64,000 nt of DNA from Actinomycetes bacterium (GCA_021799035.1 JAJZBG010000005.1:1-64000), one strand, 5' to 3'. Counted from the stretch's first letter, positions 7,492 to 18,029 are shown. Numbers and translations are program-made. The notes: generated by a model not told the origin, from the sequence alone.

Positions 7492-9483
7492 CTAGCGATT
7501 ACGCCAAAAGCCATTATCGTTGCTCAAATGTTCCTCCGTCTGACCGCGGAAAAACTCAGCAGCCCCTTGGAGCGCGCGAGGCTCACGGATTCGCGACCTG
7601 AGCATCTGTCGAACACGGCTACTCGAGAAGAGCTCGGCACTCTTCGCGCGGACATTATAACTGGCAAATTCCCCGAGATTGAGATCGATGCAGAAACCCG
7701 ATCTGAACGCCCTCTTTGCATCGCTCACACTCATGACGCTCACAGGTGAGATCATCCTGGAGAGGTCAATGCTTTCAATGGGTATCGATGCGATTGCGCC
7801 ACAGTGCCTGTACCTTATCTCCTGCCTTTCAAGGTCGATCTGACCGTAACGCGAATCTCCCAAATCCTGTCCCTTTGGCAAGTAATGGATCCAAACGGGC
7901 TCCGAATCGTAAAATCCTCCGCCATCGGTTTCCAGTCCTAGAGTCCTGGCAAGCTCCACCCGCGCCAAGTCACGGTCCTTCCTTGTTGGCATCACAAGTT
8001 GCGTTGGCAAGTCCTGACCAAGCTCCCAGCTTTTCAACTGTGCGGCTGCAGCCATGATCGACCTCTTCAGCATTTCAACTGAGGCTGCCGAAATGGCCAG
8101 CTTCTCAGTCCCGCAAGGATCAGTCTGCTCCACATGAAGGCTCCTGAGGCTTTCTGACAGTTCAGCGACAGACATGACTGGCAGGCTCCTGAAAGCATCA
8201 CATTGTCGAATCGACCTTTCCTCGCAGGCAAGAATCAGATCCTGATGGCGATATTCGAACGCAAGCTGAGCGATCTTTGTGAAATCGAGACTTCCCAAGG
8301 CGACCAGCTCTTTAGGATGTGCAGTCGTCTGAATATCGAACTTGTCAAGTTCCGAGCGTTTGACCCCGCTTCGCGTGACAACAGCCACCACCTCGCCAAG
8401 AGAGAAGGTGGCAACCCTCTGATAGATATCGTCTTGAAAGCTGGCGATTCTGAGCCACCCTTCTCCACGCGAAGGCCCAACAGCTCTCTCTCCAAAATGC
8501 TGAGCGGCGTCTACAACGCTTCTTGAACTTCGTGGCTCCGGAAGGCTCTTCAGGTGCAAACGTCGCCGAGGAATTAGGTTCTCCATGTGGCGAACCGTGA
8601 AACCTGCTCGTTCCAACTCGTTCGCCCAGCGCTCTCGCAACTGCTCTGAGCTGAGTAGAACCTTCTTGTCGCGCGTCATTAGCGAGGCTGTTCTGGAAGC
8701 TCCTGGACCGTATGCCCCCCACCGCTCGACGAGTTCGTTGACGGCTGAGGATCGTTTGGAAAACAACCTCGAAACATCAGCGGGAAAACCGGGTATCTCG
8801 GTTGGCCCACCCTCGTCGTCGAGTCCCCTTTCGACCATTACAATGCCCAAACGGGAATAAACCTCCTTTGCAAGTGATCTCCTGTAAAACAGGGACCACT
8901 CCCTCACGTTCCGGTAAATTCCAGCAGAATTTACGGCTCTGAACGAACCGTCTTCAAGTTCTATGCGATTGGCCAGGAGCAGGTGCGTATGCAGATGGGG
9001 GTCCAGAGACCGTGAAGTGCGGTGGACAAAGCCAACTGCCGATAAATTCCCCTTCACGTTGTAGGTCATCGCCTCCTTCATGTGCTTGAGAACACTTGTA
9101 ACGGCGGCGTGGTGAGACTCAGCCAATTGAACAGACAGCTCCGAAGGCAGAGTGCCAAAGAGGATCGATAGCTGCTTCGGAGCAACCCAGCAGAGATCGT
9201 AACCGACATTCTTAACGGGATGGATGAACCTCTCATCCCTGGGAAGGCCGCGCAGCTGCCCAAGAATATCGAGTAATCCAAGTTTCTGGTTCGCCAGCCC
9301 AGACCAGCTGCCAAAGCACGAGACTTCGTCGGCTCCCAGACCCGTGCGGCAATCCTCCTTACCGCTCGAAATTCCCCCAAAATAGTAACCCAGCCGGGAT
9401 GAATCTAGAGAGCTGACAAAAAGACCGGACATCTCAGCACCCAAGAGAGGAGTTGTATCAGGGGTCGCAATCAACTCTTGCAA
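7492..9483 (-). CDS. MobF/TrwC-type relaxase-domain protein without a recognisable helicase
   Basis: An HUH endonuclease of the MobF class, 663 aa. A tyrosine pair sits near the N-terminus (Y33, Y34) and the metal-binding triad is H154 (FVHRTSR) with H165 and H167 in DPHLHTHL, the normal order for TrwC/TraI relaxases. No Walker A motif is present in the remaining 480 residues, so the usual C-terminal helicase is absent or very degenerate. No oriT, coupling protein or type IV secretion gene lies nearby. It follows pafBC by only 25 bases on the same strand, suggesting co-expression with a DNA-damage regulator. It could be a remnant of an integrative element or a domesticated nicking enzyme. Confidence 0.8.
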   Translation of the reverse strand: MQELIATPDTTPLLGAEMSGLFVSSLDSSRLGYYFGGISSGKEDCRTGLGADEVSCFGSWSGLANQKLGLLDILGQLRGLPRDERFIHPVKNVGYDLCWVAPKQLSILFGTLPSELSVQLAESHHAAVTSVLKHMKEAMTYNVKGNLSAVGFVHRTSRSLDPHLHTHLLLANRIELEDGSFRAVNSAGIYRNVREWSLFYRRSLAKEVYSRLGIVMVERGLDDEGGPTEIPGFPADVSRLFSKRSSAVNELVERWGAYGPGASRTASLMTRDKKVLLSSEQLRERWANELERAGFTVRHMENLIPRRRLHLKSLPEPRSSRSVVDAAQHFGERAVGPSRGEGWLRIASFQDDIYQRVATFSLGEVVAVVTRSGVKRSELDKFDIQTTAHPKELVALGSLDFTKIAQLAFEYRHQDLILACEERSIRQCDAFRSLPVMSVAELSESLRSLHVEQTDPCGTEKLAISAASVEMLKRSIMAAAAQLKSWELGQDLPTQLVMPTRKDRDLARVELARTLGLETDGGGFYDSEPVWIHYLPKGQDLGDSRYGQIDLERQEIRYRHCGAIASIPIESIDLSRMISPVSVMSVSDAKRAFRSGFCIDLNLGEFASYNVRAKSAELFSSSRVRQMLRSRIREPRALQGAAEFFRGQTEEHLSNDNGFWRNR

Positions 9484-9508
9484 AGACTGCCGGAACCGTC
9501 AATAGAAT

Positions 9509-11533
9509 TTAGTGGTACATATCCAAAAGAGTCTGTATCGCTGCCCCCTTGAGAGACCGCAGTTGCGTCGGAGCGACAACACACGAATAGGGTGGCAATC
9601 TAACCAGAAGCTTTGAAATCCACGCAACTGAGGACGATCGTAGCTTGTAAAGATCGTATCCGGCTGCACTCACTAGAAACTGCGGGGATTCCGTCAACCT
9701 TTCAACCAGCCAACCTGATCCCTCAGGCACACCGATGAGCACCTGCTCTCCGTCCCCTCCGAAGGCTCGCGGAATATCGCCAGACCTGATTCGCTTCATC
9801 TCTGACAGAGGAAGTTGAAAGGTAGAGCCAGTAGCCTCGCACGAGATTATCCGGCCTAGATGGAAGTGGCGGACCTCACCTGCCAAGTGGCAGAATCCTC
9901 TCATGTACCACCTGCCTGACTCCGTAAATAGCTGGTAGGGATCCACCTCTCTCTTGCTCACACGCTCTGAAGAACTCGAGAAATACGTCAACTCGACTGT
10001 CTTGCGCTCGTTAACGGCAGATCTCAGGCTTCCGAGAAAGTAGGGCTCTTCAATGCCAACATCTACTTCGCTCAATGCAATCTCGAACTTCGAAAGCGAG
10101 ACCTGGAGTTTCTGAAGCGCCGAGGCAAGGTGAGCATCGTCGTCAATTCCAGGAACTTTCAGTGCGGCGGCGGCAATGGTGGCAAGAACTGTGGCCTCCA
10201 AGGTAGTCAACTTCCGCGGTGCGGTGATGATGTCCATGTCCAAGAAGCTCACTACGGTGCCATCGTCCTCGACAATGATTTCGAGCAGTGAATCAGGCGT
10301 GTAGGGAGGCAGCCCACAGCATGCAGCAATCTCCAGAAGCCTGACAACCTCCGGAATGCTCACGCTGAAAGTCTGGGAGATCTCTCCCACGGTGGTGGTT
10401 TTCTTCCTTGCAAGCCAGGGAAGGATCTTCACCAGGGCTGAGTACATTGCAGTTGCACTTCGCAGGTCCCCTGCTGACACGGTCTGGGAGGGACGGCCCT
10501 CTCGCGAAGTTTCGAACGGGGTAGCGCTACAGGCTTCTTGACTAGACCCTGATCCGGCTTGACTACCCACAGAAGCTGCCAAAAGAAGTTCTTGATCCGC
10601 CAAAGTCGGCTCAGCCAGAAGTCGCCTCAAATATTCGACGAACCCAGCAACCATTGAAGCAGGCCCGAGAAGCTTGACCTTGTCAAAATATCCCAAGAGC
10701 CAGTCAAAAAAGGAGCCTGTGTCAATCACTTCAAAGGAAAATCTGCAGTCACCACTGGTTTCGGATCGAACGTAGCCCGCCTCCCCAAGAAGCTCGTAGC
10801 CCAGCAGTGGCGCCACGTCTGGATGTGCAACAACCTCAACCGCAACAGGCTTTCCTTCCCCCACCTCCCAGCGATTCTTAGGAAGGCGGGAGGAAATATT
10901 GAAATCGCCTGGCTTCTCCAAAGCGTCAATGCTAGTTATGAGCACCTCGGAATCAACGCGGTTTACGAGAAAGGTCTTGATTTTCCCAGTTTCACGCTCA
11001 TTTCCGATAACATACCAATTCCCCCATCTGAACGAGATTCCATAGATGTCTATATTCCGCAGCTTCGCACGATAGGAGAAAGTCACCACTTTGCGTGCAC
11101 CCATCGCCTCAAACAGGCGGAACAATGCAGGCTGATCCGGAATGCTCGCTACGGTAGCCTCACCTCCGGAAACCACGCACCCAAGCTTCTGCAAAGCAGA
11201 TTCTCTAGCCCCTCCGCCAAAGCTCACCAAAGCACTCGCGGCAGCGATCGCTGACGCCTCATCGTCGGTGAACCTCAGATCTGGGAGGATCATCTCTGAC
11301 CTCTCGATCTGGTACCCATACTGTTCTTCACCTGGTATCTGATGCGTCGCAATTGGAATTCCGAGTTCGCGAAGCTCCTTCTTCGCCCTTTCAAACGCCT
11401 GGTGCCTGGCGCCGGGCGACTCCGGGAAGCCCCCGATTCGTCGGGCAATCTCGTCCAGTGAAATTGGCTTTTTGGTATCCAGCAGGAGCATCACGAGATT
11501 GAAGAGTCTTGGAAACTTGTCCGACCTAGCCAA
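9509..11533 (-). CDS. pafBC: fused PafB-PafC double WYL-domain transcriptional activator
   Basis: A 674-aa protein with two tandem HTH-WYL units. Unit one has an HTH at about 1-85 (ARSDKFPRLFNLVMLLLDTK) and a WYL region around 150-230 (TFSYRAKLRNIDIYG, then RWGNWYVIGNE). Unit two has an HTH around 365-420 and a WYL region around 525-570 (ELTYFSSSSE, then ESGRWYMRGFC). This layout matches PafBC, which activates the RecA-independent DNA-damage response in actinobacteria. The two proteins are separate in mycobacteria and naturally fused in some other genera. pafA and tatAC, the usual neighbours, are not in the window; a MobF relaxase gene follows by 25 bases instead. Confidence 0.85.
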   Translation of the reverse strand: MARSDKFPRLFNLVMLLLDTKKPISLDEIARRIGGFPESPGARHQAFERAKKELRELGIPIATHQIPGEEQYGYQIERSEMILPDLRFTDDEASAIAAASALVSFGGGARESALQKLGCVVSGGEATVASIPDQPALFRLFEAMGARKVVTFSYRAKLRNIDIYGISFRWGNWYVIGNERETGKIKTFLVNRVDSEVLITSIDALEKPGDFNISSRLPKNRWEVGEGKPVAVEVVAHPDVAPLLGYELLGEAGYVRSETSGDCRFSFEVIDTGSFFDWLLGYFDKVKLLGPASMVAGFVEYLRRLLAEPTLADQELLLAASVGSQAGSGSSQEACSATPFETSREGRPSQTVSAGDLRSATAMYSALVKILPWLARKKTTTVGEISQTFSVSIPEVVRLLEIAACCGLPPYTPDSLLEIIVEDDGTVVSFLDMDIITAPRKLTTLEATVLATIAAAALKVPGIDDDAHLASALQKLQVSLSKFEIALSEVDVGIEEPYFLGSLRSAVNERKTVELTYFSSSSERVSKREVDPYQLFTESGRWYMRGFCHLAGEVRHFHLGRIISCEATGSTFQLPLSEMKRIRSGDIPRAFGGDGEQVLIGVPEGSGWLVERLTESPQFLVSAAGYDLYKLRSSSVAWISKLLVRLPPYSCVVAPTQLRSLKGAAIQTLLDMYH

Positions 11534-11642
11534 CGTGCAATCCTCTCGAATGATTCAGCACTTTTGCATGAGTTGCTTCTCAATGTAGGCCCCAATTCGC
11601 CCCTACCTACCATAATTCACGCACGATAATAAGATTGCGCTC

Positions 11643-12524
11643 ATGGGGGCGCTACCATTCGATCCACATCCATTTGCTATTGCGGTCGCAGTCCTGGCAC
11701 TTGCGGCCTATCCACTGATCTGTTCAGTCGGCACGCGGGCGGAAAGGGTTCAGAGGCTGTCCATCCGCAATCGTTTCGCAGTGGGCCTGAGACAACCCAC
11801 CAAACGTCAAAAGAGGTTTTTTCTTCTTGGAATGCTGGCACTGTTTCTCGCCAGCTACTGGCCTCTCGATGACATCGCCCAGCACTATCTGCTTCTAGCG
11901 AGAATGACACAGCAGCTTCTGATCACGCTCGCCGCAGCGCCGATGCTCATCATGTCGCTGCCCAGAACCTCAGTAGTTGCACTCACCAAGCCACGATTTT
12001 TCGACTACATATTGGCTCGACTGACCAGGCCGGTGCCAGCGGTAATTATTTTCACCACGACGGCAGTCCTGGCAATGACCCCCACGCTTGTCAAGTTCGA
12101 ACTCGGGTCAAGCTGGAATCAGTTTCTCGTGCACCTAGCGCTGCTCACAGCTGGAGTCGTTGCCTGGATTCCAATACTCAGAGTCCTACCAGGGGTTTGG
12201 CAGCTATCAACCGCTGGGAGGCTTGCATACCTATTCGCACTTTCCCTGTTGCCCAACGTACCCGCTTTAGTCCTTATTTTCGCCAGGAGGCCACTCTACC
12301 CCAGCTACGTCCACACTTCGATGGGACTGAGCGCGGTAGCAGACCAGCAGCTTACCGGCGCACTGGCCAAAATTGCCTCCCTTGCCGTATTCTGGGGCGT
12401 CGCCATCTCCATCCTCCTCAAGGCCGATAGGGACGAGGAGCTGGGACTCGATCCGGACCCGGTAACCTGGGACGACGTTCAGCGAGAATTCGACAGGTCT
12501 TCGAGACGGCTACCCAAGGGATAG
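11643..12524 (+). CDS. CtaG/caa3-type cytochrome oxidase assembly factor
   Basis: A 293-aa membrane protein with about seven hydrophobic helices. It fits the CtaG_Bsu (caa3_CtaG) family through DDIAQHYLLLARMTQQLLIT, the helix after it, and the ending around VADQQLTGALAKIASLAVFW. The family helps copper delivery or assembly of aa3/caa3-type terminal oxidases. The tail after about residue 265 is acidic and cytoplasmic. No Shine-Dalgarno precedes the ATG; a GATAAT hexamer at 11625-11630 would give a near-leaderless transcript. It is divergent from pafBC with about 110 bases between. Confidence 0.8.
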   Translation: MGALPFDPHPFAIAVAVLALAAYPLICSVGTRAERVQRLSIRNRFAVGLRQPTKRQKRFFLLGMLALFLASYWPLDDIAQHYLLLARMTQQLLITLAAAPMLIMSLPRTSVVALTKPRFFDYILARLTRPVPAVIIFTTTAVLAMTPTLVKFELGSSWNQFLVHLALLTAGVVAWIPILRVLPGVWQLSTAGRLAYLFALSLLPNVPALVLIFARRPLYPSYVHTSMGLSAVADQQLTGALAKIASLAVFWGVAISILLKADRDEELGLDPDPVTWDDVQREFDRSSRRLPKG

Positions 12525-12626
12525 ACGGTATTCTTCTTCGCTGGCAGTAGATTGACTTATATACCTCTGCGCATTTTTCAACGTCAAATGACTGCGCAGA
12601 CCTAGGTCCCCACATTGGAGTAATAG

Positions 12627-14456
12627 ATGTCATTTCGCCACGATCTAAGAAATGTGGCAATAATAGCTCACGTCGATCATGGAAAAACCACTCTCGTTGA
12701 TACCATGCTCAGAGAGACCGGCGCGTTCCGGGCTAATCAAGAAGTCGTTGACCGAGTCATGGATTCGATGGACCTGGAACGGGAAAAGGGAATCACAATC
12801 CTGGCTAAGCAGACATCTATCAAGTACGACGGGGTGAAGATCAACATCGTCGACACCCCAGGACACGCCGATTTCGGGGGTGAGGTGGAGCGTGGCTTGG
12901 CGATGGTGGACGGCGTTGTGCTTCTTGTGGACGCAGCAGAGGGCCCGCTACCGCAGACAAGATTTGTCCTTCGAAAGGCCCTCGAAGCCGATCTGCCCAT
13001 AATTGTTGTCTTGAATAAGATCGACCGGACCGATGCTCGCCCCAACGAAGTCATAAACGAGATCTACGAGCTTTTCCTAGATCTGGACGCAAAAGAAATC
13101 CAGATTGAATTCCCCATTGTTTACGCGAGCGCCAAACAAGGTTGGGCCAGCCTCGACGCAGAGAAGGTAGGCGACAACCTGCGCCCTCTCTTCGACGCGA
13201 TACTGGAGCATATTCCCGCACCCAAATTTGACGAAGGTCACCCCTTCCAAGCGCTGGTGACAAATATCGATGGAAGCGCTTACCTGGGAAGGCTGGCCAT
13301 TTGCAGAATCGCAAATGGAACTGTTCGCAGGGGACAGAACGTTGCATGGTGTAAGACAGACGGATCGATAGGCCGAGGCAAGGTTGCTGAAATACTCATG
13401 ACAAATGTGCTCTCCAGAGAAGAAACCGACGAGGCAGGACCTGGAGAGATAGTCGCAATAGCCGGTTTCCCCGATATAACGATCGGCGAGACTCTTGCGG
13501 ATGCCAACGATCCCCAGCCGCTGCCTGTGCTGAGAGTTGACGAACCAAGCCTTTCTATGACCTTCGGCGTAAATACGTCACCGCTTGCAGGTCGCGACGG
13601 CACGAGGCTCACGGCCCGGCAGGTCAAATCTAGGCTGGACTCCGAGCTCGTCGGAAACGTCTCGATAAGAGTTCTCGGCACACCCAGGCCAGATACGTGG
13701 GAAGTCCAAGGTCGCGGCGAGCTGGCTCTTGCGGTGCTGATCGAGACCATGCGCCGAGAAGGGTTCGAGCTCACGGTGGGGAAGCCTCAAGTACTGACCA
13801 GAACGATAGACGGCAAGACTCACGAACCTGTCGAACGGCTCGAGATCGACATGCCGGAAGAGTATTTCGGACCTGTCACCCAGATTCTCGCGCAAAGGAA
13901 AGGCTCCCTTGACCAAGTCGTCAATCATGGAACCGGTTGGGTCAGAATGACCTACTTCATTCCTTCAAGAGGCCTGATAGGAATCAGAACGGAACTGCTG
14001 ACTCAGACGAGAGGCACAGCAATCATAAATCATGGCTTTGAACGCTGGGAACCATGGGCTGGCGACATGCGAAATAGGTCAAACGGATCGCTCGTTGCTG
14101 ACAGATCTGGCGTTTCAACTGCATACGCACTTTTGAACCTTCAGGAAAGAGGAATCCTTTTCATTGGTCCCGGAGAGGACCTGTACGAAGGCATGCTCAT
14201 TGGTGAGAATTCGCGTAACGACGACATGGATGTCAACCCGACCAAAGAGAAGAAGCTCACAAACATGCGGTCCTCCACGGCTGAAGAGTTCGTGAGGCTG
14301 ACTCCGCCGCTTCGTATGACGTTGGAAGCAGCTCTCGAATATCTCAACGAAGACGAATGCGTCGAAGTAACACCAAAAGCCGTAAGGCTACGAAAACTTG
14401 TTCTTCAAGCTTCTGAGCGAGCAAAACAGCGAAAAGCGGGAGCGCTAACCAACTGA
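12627..14456 (+). CDS. typA: translational GTPase TypA/BipA
   Basis: A ribosome-associated GTPase of the EF-G superfamily that helps 50S assembly and stress adaptation. G1 is [10 protein letters not shown] (14-23), G2 is in EREKGITI, G3 is [12 protein letters not shown] and G4 is NKID. The C-terminal half has the EF-G-like domains and the BipA-specific tail with [14 protein letters not shown] and [14 protein letters not shown]. Length (609 aa) is standard. GGAG lies six bases before the ATG. The stop overlaps the 3' end of the convergent lipoprotein gene by 12 bases, with no terminator hairpin between them. Confidence 0.96.
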   Translation: MSFRHDLRNVAIIAHVDHGKTTLVDTMLRETGAFRANQEVVDRVMDSMDLEREKGITILAKQTSIKYDGVKINIVDTPGHADFGGEVERGLAMVDGVVLLVDAAEGPLPQTRFVLRKALEADLPIIVVLNKIDRTDARPNEVINEIYELFLDLDAKEIQIEFPIVYASAKQGWASLDAEKVGDNLRPLFDAILEHIPAPKFDEGHPFQALVTNIDGSAYLGRLAICRIANGTVRRGQNVAWCKTDGSIGRGKVAEILMTNVLSREETDEAGPGEIVAIAGFPDITIGETLADANDPQPLPVLRVDEPSLSMTFGVNTSPLAGRDGTRLTARQVKSRLDSELVGNVSIRVLGTPRPDTWEVQGRGELALAVLIETMRREGFELTVGKPQVLTRTIDGKTHEPVERLEIDMPEEYFGPVTQILAQRKGSLDQVVNHGTGWVRMTYFIPSRGLIGIRTELLTQTRGTAIINHGFERWEPWAGDMRNRSNGSLVADRSGVSTAYALLNLQERGILFIGPGEDLYEGMLIGENSRNDDMDVNPTKEKKLTNMRSSTAEEFVRLTPPLRMTLEAALEYLNEDECVEVTPKAVRLRKLVLQASERAKQRKAGALTN

Positions 14457-14870
14457 CAGGTTTCGCCGAAAGCTGAATGGCAACCTTGCTACCGGCTTGA
14501 TGCCGATCACCTGCTTGGTATTTGGAGATACCACAACCATCGCAAACCGATTCACCGGCAGCGAAGACGACTGCGATGCGCTTGGCTGTAGGCGATACGC
14601 AACCAGGCACAAATACGATTGTCTCGAGGAGACCTCCTTTCCAAGCATCCGAGTGGCGGTCTTGGCGTCGATGACCCTGACACCCATGTACTGCTTTCCG
14701 GCAGCAATTGCACTCTGCGCAATGGGGAGGACCTGAAAACAGGTTCCAGCTCCGGTAGTCAGTGAAACCGTATGGCTGGAACACGAGGACAGAAAGATCC
14801 CTGCGACAGACAGGACTCCGACCTTTATCCAACCGCGGCTGCGACCATTATCCCGCATCGGCCTGCTCAT
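14445..14870 (-). CDS. small predicted lipoprotein, function unknown
   Basis: A 141-aa protein with a basic N-terminus (about 1-16), a hydrophobic stretch and the lipobox LSSC, so it is probably lipidated and exported. The mature part holds conserved-looking Cys residues in GTCFQVLP and SYLCLVA. I do not recognise the family. GGAGGAGGT five bases before the ATG is a strong ribosome site and fixes the start. It overlaps the end of the upstream flippase-like gene by 23 bases, so the two probably form an operon. Its 3' end overlaps typA. Confidence 0.7.
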   Translation of the reverse strand: MSRPMRDNGRSRGWIKVGVLSVAGIFLSSCSSHTVSLTTGAGTCFQVLPIAQSAIAAGKQYMGVRVIDAKTATRMLGKEVSSRQSYLCLVAYRLQPSASQSSSLPVNRFAMVVVSPNTKQVIGIKPVARLPFSFRRNLSVG

Positions 14871-15915
14871 CTGTCACCTCCTCCAGTAGGAGCACCGGTC
14901 CGGTCACCACATGTCTGTCAGTCTTCATGATTCGAAGACCCACATAAGACAGGGCACCTGGAAGCAACCAAATCCAGAAGCTCAACAGACGGTACAAAAG
15001 GACAGCCGCAATCGAAGCTTCCTGGTTTCCACCGTACGCCACCAATGCAATCGAAATGGAGCCTTCAACGACACCGAGCCCGCCCGGCGTTATCGGAAAA
15101 TTTGCGGCAAGTTGGCCTGCGCTATAAGCAAGCAGCAGGCCTTCGAATGGAATTGGAGAGTTAGTTGCAAAATATGCTATGAGCAGTACTGATGCATCAA
15201 ACAGCCAGTTGAACAACCCCCAGCCGAAGGCCCCGGTTAGACGTGATCTCGAAGGTGAGATCATTCTGATCTCCTCTTCCAGCTGGATTACCTTCTTGGT
15301 GGCCTTCCACGTCACTCCAAGCCTGCGCTCCAAGCGCACCAGCAGTATCGAGAACCAGTGCGTCACTAGGTCAGCCTTCGCCACCACGAAGAGCACGGCG
15401 GCGAGTACCGCGCCAACGCTCACGATTGAGTCTGTCAGCGAAATCCCCGAGACGCTACCCTCGGAAACAAATAGGCCCACAAGCGCAAGAAGAAAAAGTG
15501 ACAATGCGGCCAAGACATTGGCTGCCAGGATCGCCCAACCAGAAAGCCCCTCGCTTGCGCCAAAATCTCTGAACCTGCGATAGGAATATACGGTTGAAAA
15601 TGCCGTACCACCAGGTATCACACCGTTGATCGAATTGGAAGCCAGGAATATCGCCAACATCCGCCAGAACCCAGATTTTACCTTCCCTGCGGCCAGGACC
15701 GATCTCTGAAGCTGGGCATAAGCGGCCATCGAAGCACATTCAAGGATGAGTGCGGGAATAAGAAGAGAGAAGTTTAGATGAGAGAAGATCTTGGAGATGC
15801 CTGCGAGTTCCGCTCTCCTGTCGTTGACAACATAAACTGCTACTACCGCAACAACTGCCAGCCAGACAATTCCGAGCACGGTGCGCAATCTGGTTGATAC
15901 GTGCGGCCTAGCCAT
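14848..15915 (-). CDS. lysylphosphatidylglycerol synthase-type (LPG_synthase_TM/UPF0104) membrane protein
   Basis: A 355-aa protein with about eight transmembrane helices and no soluble catalytic domain. The motif around ILECASMAAYAQLQRSVL, then FLASNSINGVIPGGTAFSTV and the C-terminal NFPITPGGLGVVEGSISIAL, are hallmarks of the LPG_synthase_TM (UPF0104) family. Members act as lipid flippases or lipid-linked glycan transporters; the substrate is unknown here. It leads a two-gene operon with the lipoprotein. Confidence 0.83.
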   Translation of the reverse strand: MARPHVSTRLRTVLGIVWLAVVAVVAVYVVNDRRAELAGISKIFSHLNFSLLIPALILECASMAAYAQLQRSVLAAGKVKSGFWRMLAIFLASNSINGVIPGGTAFSTVYSYRRFRDFGASEGLSGWAILAANVLAALSLFLLALVGLFVSEGSVSGISLTDSIVSVGAVLAAVLFVVAKADLVTHWFSILLVRLERRLGVTWKATKKVIQLEEEIRMISPSRSRLTGAFGWGLFNWLFDASVLLIAYFATNSPIPFEGLLLAYSAGQLAANFPITPGGLGVVEGSISIALVAYGGNQEASIAAVLLYRLLSFWIWLLPGALSYVGLRIMKTDRHVVTGPVLLLEEVTDEQADAG

Positions 15916-16162
15916 CTCTGCGTTCCTTTTTCAATCAGCCGAGTTCGACCATTTGGCAACATAAGCCCTTGCACCAAAACATGCGTACTTCCAAAGCCAA
16001 TGCCCACTACAAGAAAGCATAGTTACCGGCTTTTCTTGAAACACCTGGGGCACGCCGCCAGAGGAACTCGTAAGCACTCAGCGCCCGAACCCAAATTGGC
16101 AACATAGGGCCGACTGACGTTGGCCTGCCACTAAGTTACTCTCACACGTTAGAGGTCGGCGA

Positions 16163-17542
16163 GTGGCTACAAACCAGAACAACATATCTTCAAAACCTCA
16201 GGCTTCACCAGGAATTCTCACCAGAGTCCCAGGATCAACAGAGGCATGCGTAACCGAGTTGGGCGGTAGAAGGGTCATTGCAGTGTTTTCCAACCCTGGT
16301 CAACAGCGAGGTGCCTTCAAGGAGGACGACGGTGCAAAGATTGCGCGTGCCGCGAACCTGGCAAATCAGACAAACCTCCCTCTCGTAATGGTGCTTTCGA
16401 CCTCCGGAGCCTCAATTTCCGAAGGGGTTTCGGCGTTGGCAAGCTGGGGACGGGCAGCCCGAGCAATCTCGGATATCTCAGGAAGAGTGCCGATCATAAT
16501 TGGTCTGACTGGCCCGGCAATATCGGGACCAGCACTGCTGTTAGGGATTGCAGACATCGTAATCAGCAGCGTTGACTCTTATGCGTACGTTTCGGGTCCT
16601 GCAATGGTCGAAGAATTCACCGGGGTGAGAACTTCAAATGCCGAGCTAGGAGGTTCACACGTGCTGGCTTCCAGGTCAGGTGTGGCCTGCATTGAGGTGG
16701 CCGACAGCGGCGAGATCTTAGATAGCATCTCCGAGGTCCTTGCCTATCTGCCGGATTCAACCGACTCCCTGCCTGAGAGAACCTCAAGTGAAGACGACCC
16801 TGATCGCAGCTGCGACGATCTTGCTCGAATTATCCCCACGTCGGCAACTGGATCCTATGATGTACGCAAAGTCATCGAACAGCTGGCTGACTATGGCGAT
16901 TATCTGGAACTTCGAGGAAAGTGGGCTCCTCAGCTTGTAACTTGCTTTGCAAGGGTCGGAGGCCGAGCAGTGGGGGTCATCGCCAACCAGCCACAAGCGA
17001 TGGCTGGCACCTTGGACATCCAAGCGTCCCAGAAAGGGGCCCGATTTGTGCGATTTTGCAGTGCCTTCAACCTGCCACTGATCACCCTTGTTGACACGCC
17101 TGGCTTTTTGCCGGGAAAAGACATCGAATGGCGAGGAATGATACGCCATGGTGCCGAACTCGCCTTCTCCTACGCCGCGTGTAGCGTTCCACGGATCTGC
17201 ATCATCATGAGGAAAGCATATGGCGGAGCTTACATCGTCATGGATTCAAAAGGAATGGGGTCCGACATGGTGTTCGCCTGGCCTCAGGCTGAAATCGCTG
17301 TAATGGGAGCTCAAGGCGCGGCTCAGATCCTCATGCGCAGGGCTTCTGATGAAGAAAGGCTGGCCTATCAGGAACGCTATCAGGAAACGTATCTCACTCC
17401 TTGGATAGCCGCTGAACGGGGATTTGTCGATGCTGTGATTGATCCGGCCAGCACCAGAATGGAGATAAACGCAGCCCTGAATGTCCTAATTGGAAAGAGA
17501 GAGCGGGTACGGCCGTCCAAGCATGCCAACTCACCCTTATAG
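16163..17542 (+). CDS. acyl-CoA carboxylase carboxyltransferase (beta) subunit
   Basis: A biotin-dependent carboxyltransferase of the propionyl/acetyl-CoA carboxylase beta family, 459 aa. The C-terminal domain is clear: RVGGRAVGVIANQPQAMAGT, then LPLITLVDTPGFLPGKDIEW, MRKAYGGAYIVMDSKG and the oxyanion-hole-type AVMGAQGAAQILMR. The N-terminal half is shorter and more divergent than in PccB or AccD5, so total length is about 50 residues below the norm. The start is GTG with AGAGG seven bases upstream. No biotin carboxylase gene is near; it must pair with an alpha subunit encoded elsewhere. Confidence 0.85.
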   Translation: MATNQNNISSKPQASPGILTRVPGSTEACVTELGGRRVIAVFSNPGQQRGAFKEDDGAKIARAANLANQTNLPLVMVLSTSGASISEGVSALASWGRAARAISDISGRVPIIIGLTGPAISGPALLLGIADIVISSVDSYAYVSGPAMVEEFTGVRTSNAELGGSHVLASRSGVACIEVADSGEILDSISEVLAYLPDSTDSLPERTSSEDDPDRSCDDLARIIPTSATGSYDVRKVIEQLADYGDYLELRGKWAPQLVTCFARVGGRAVGVIANQPQAMAGTLDIQASQKGARFVRFCSAFNLPLITLVDTPGFLPGKDIEWRGMIRHGAELAFSYAACSVPRICIIMRKAYGGAYIVMDSKGMGSDMVFAWPQAEIAVMGAQGAAQILMRRASDEERLAYQERYQETYLTPWIAAERGFVDAVIDPASTRMEINAALNVLIGKRERVRPSKHANSPL

Positions 17543-17546
17543 AGCT

Positions 17547-18029
17547 TCAAAGGCCGTGCTTGGACAGCATGCCTATTGTCGCTTGAGGGTCCGCTACGTC
17601 AACCACTACATATCGATAACGAAAATTCTCCAGTTCGAACGTGATGGTGTTCTCGCCCCTGAAACAAGCCCAGAACGACGGGCCTTGATCACGAAATCCC
17701 CTGAACGAACCAACCCTGAAAAAAGTGGGAAGGGTGACGCCCCCTAGACGCCTGCTGAAGCTGCCGTTCTTGGAAAAGATGTTAGGTGTCGACTTCACGC
17801 TAATGACAGTATCGAGTGGGAAAGCAACCTTGCCACGCAATGAGAGCAGGCGAGCTGGGCCGAACAAAGAAACGATAACCAAGTCGCGGTCTACTCCGAC
17901 GTCTGTAACCACGCGAGCGGTACGGCCCCAAACAATCGTTCCAACCCAGAACACGATCAACGCTGCAATCACTACGTATCCGACAAAAGGACTGCTAGCA
18001 GTGGCTGCCAAAATCACCGAAGACTCCAA
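17547..18029 (-). CDS. hypothetical single-pass membrane protein
   Basis: A 160-aa protein with one hydrophobic helix near the N-terminus (about 14-34) and a beta-rich remainder ending in TFELENFRYRYVVVDVADPQ. The pattern recalls small actinobacterial proteins with a PH-like fold, but I cannot place it in a named family. It is convergent with the carboxyltransferase gene, 4 bases apart, and lies downstream of the DUF1697 gene on the same strand. Confidence 0.6.
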   Translation of the reverse strand: MESSVILAATASSPFVGYVVIAALIVFWVGTIVWGRTARVVTDVGVDRDLVIVSLFGPARLLSLRGKVAFPLDTVISVKSTPNIFSKNGSFSRRLGGVTLPTFFRVGSFRGFRDQGPSFWACFRGENTITFELENFRYRYVVVDVADPQATIGMLSKHGL

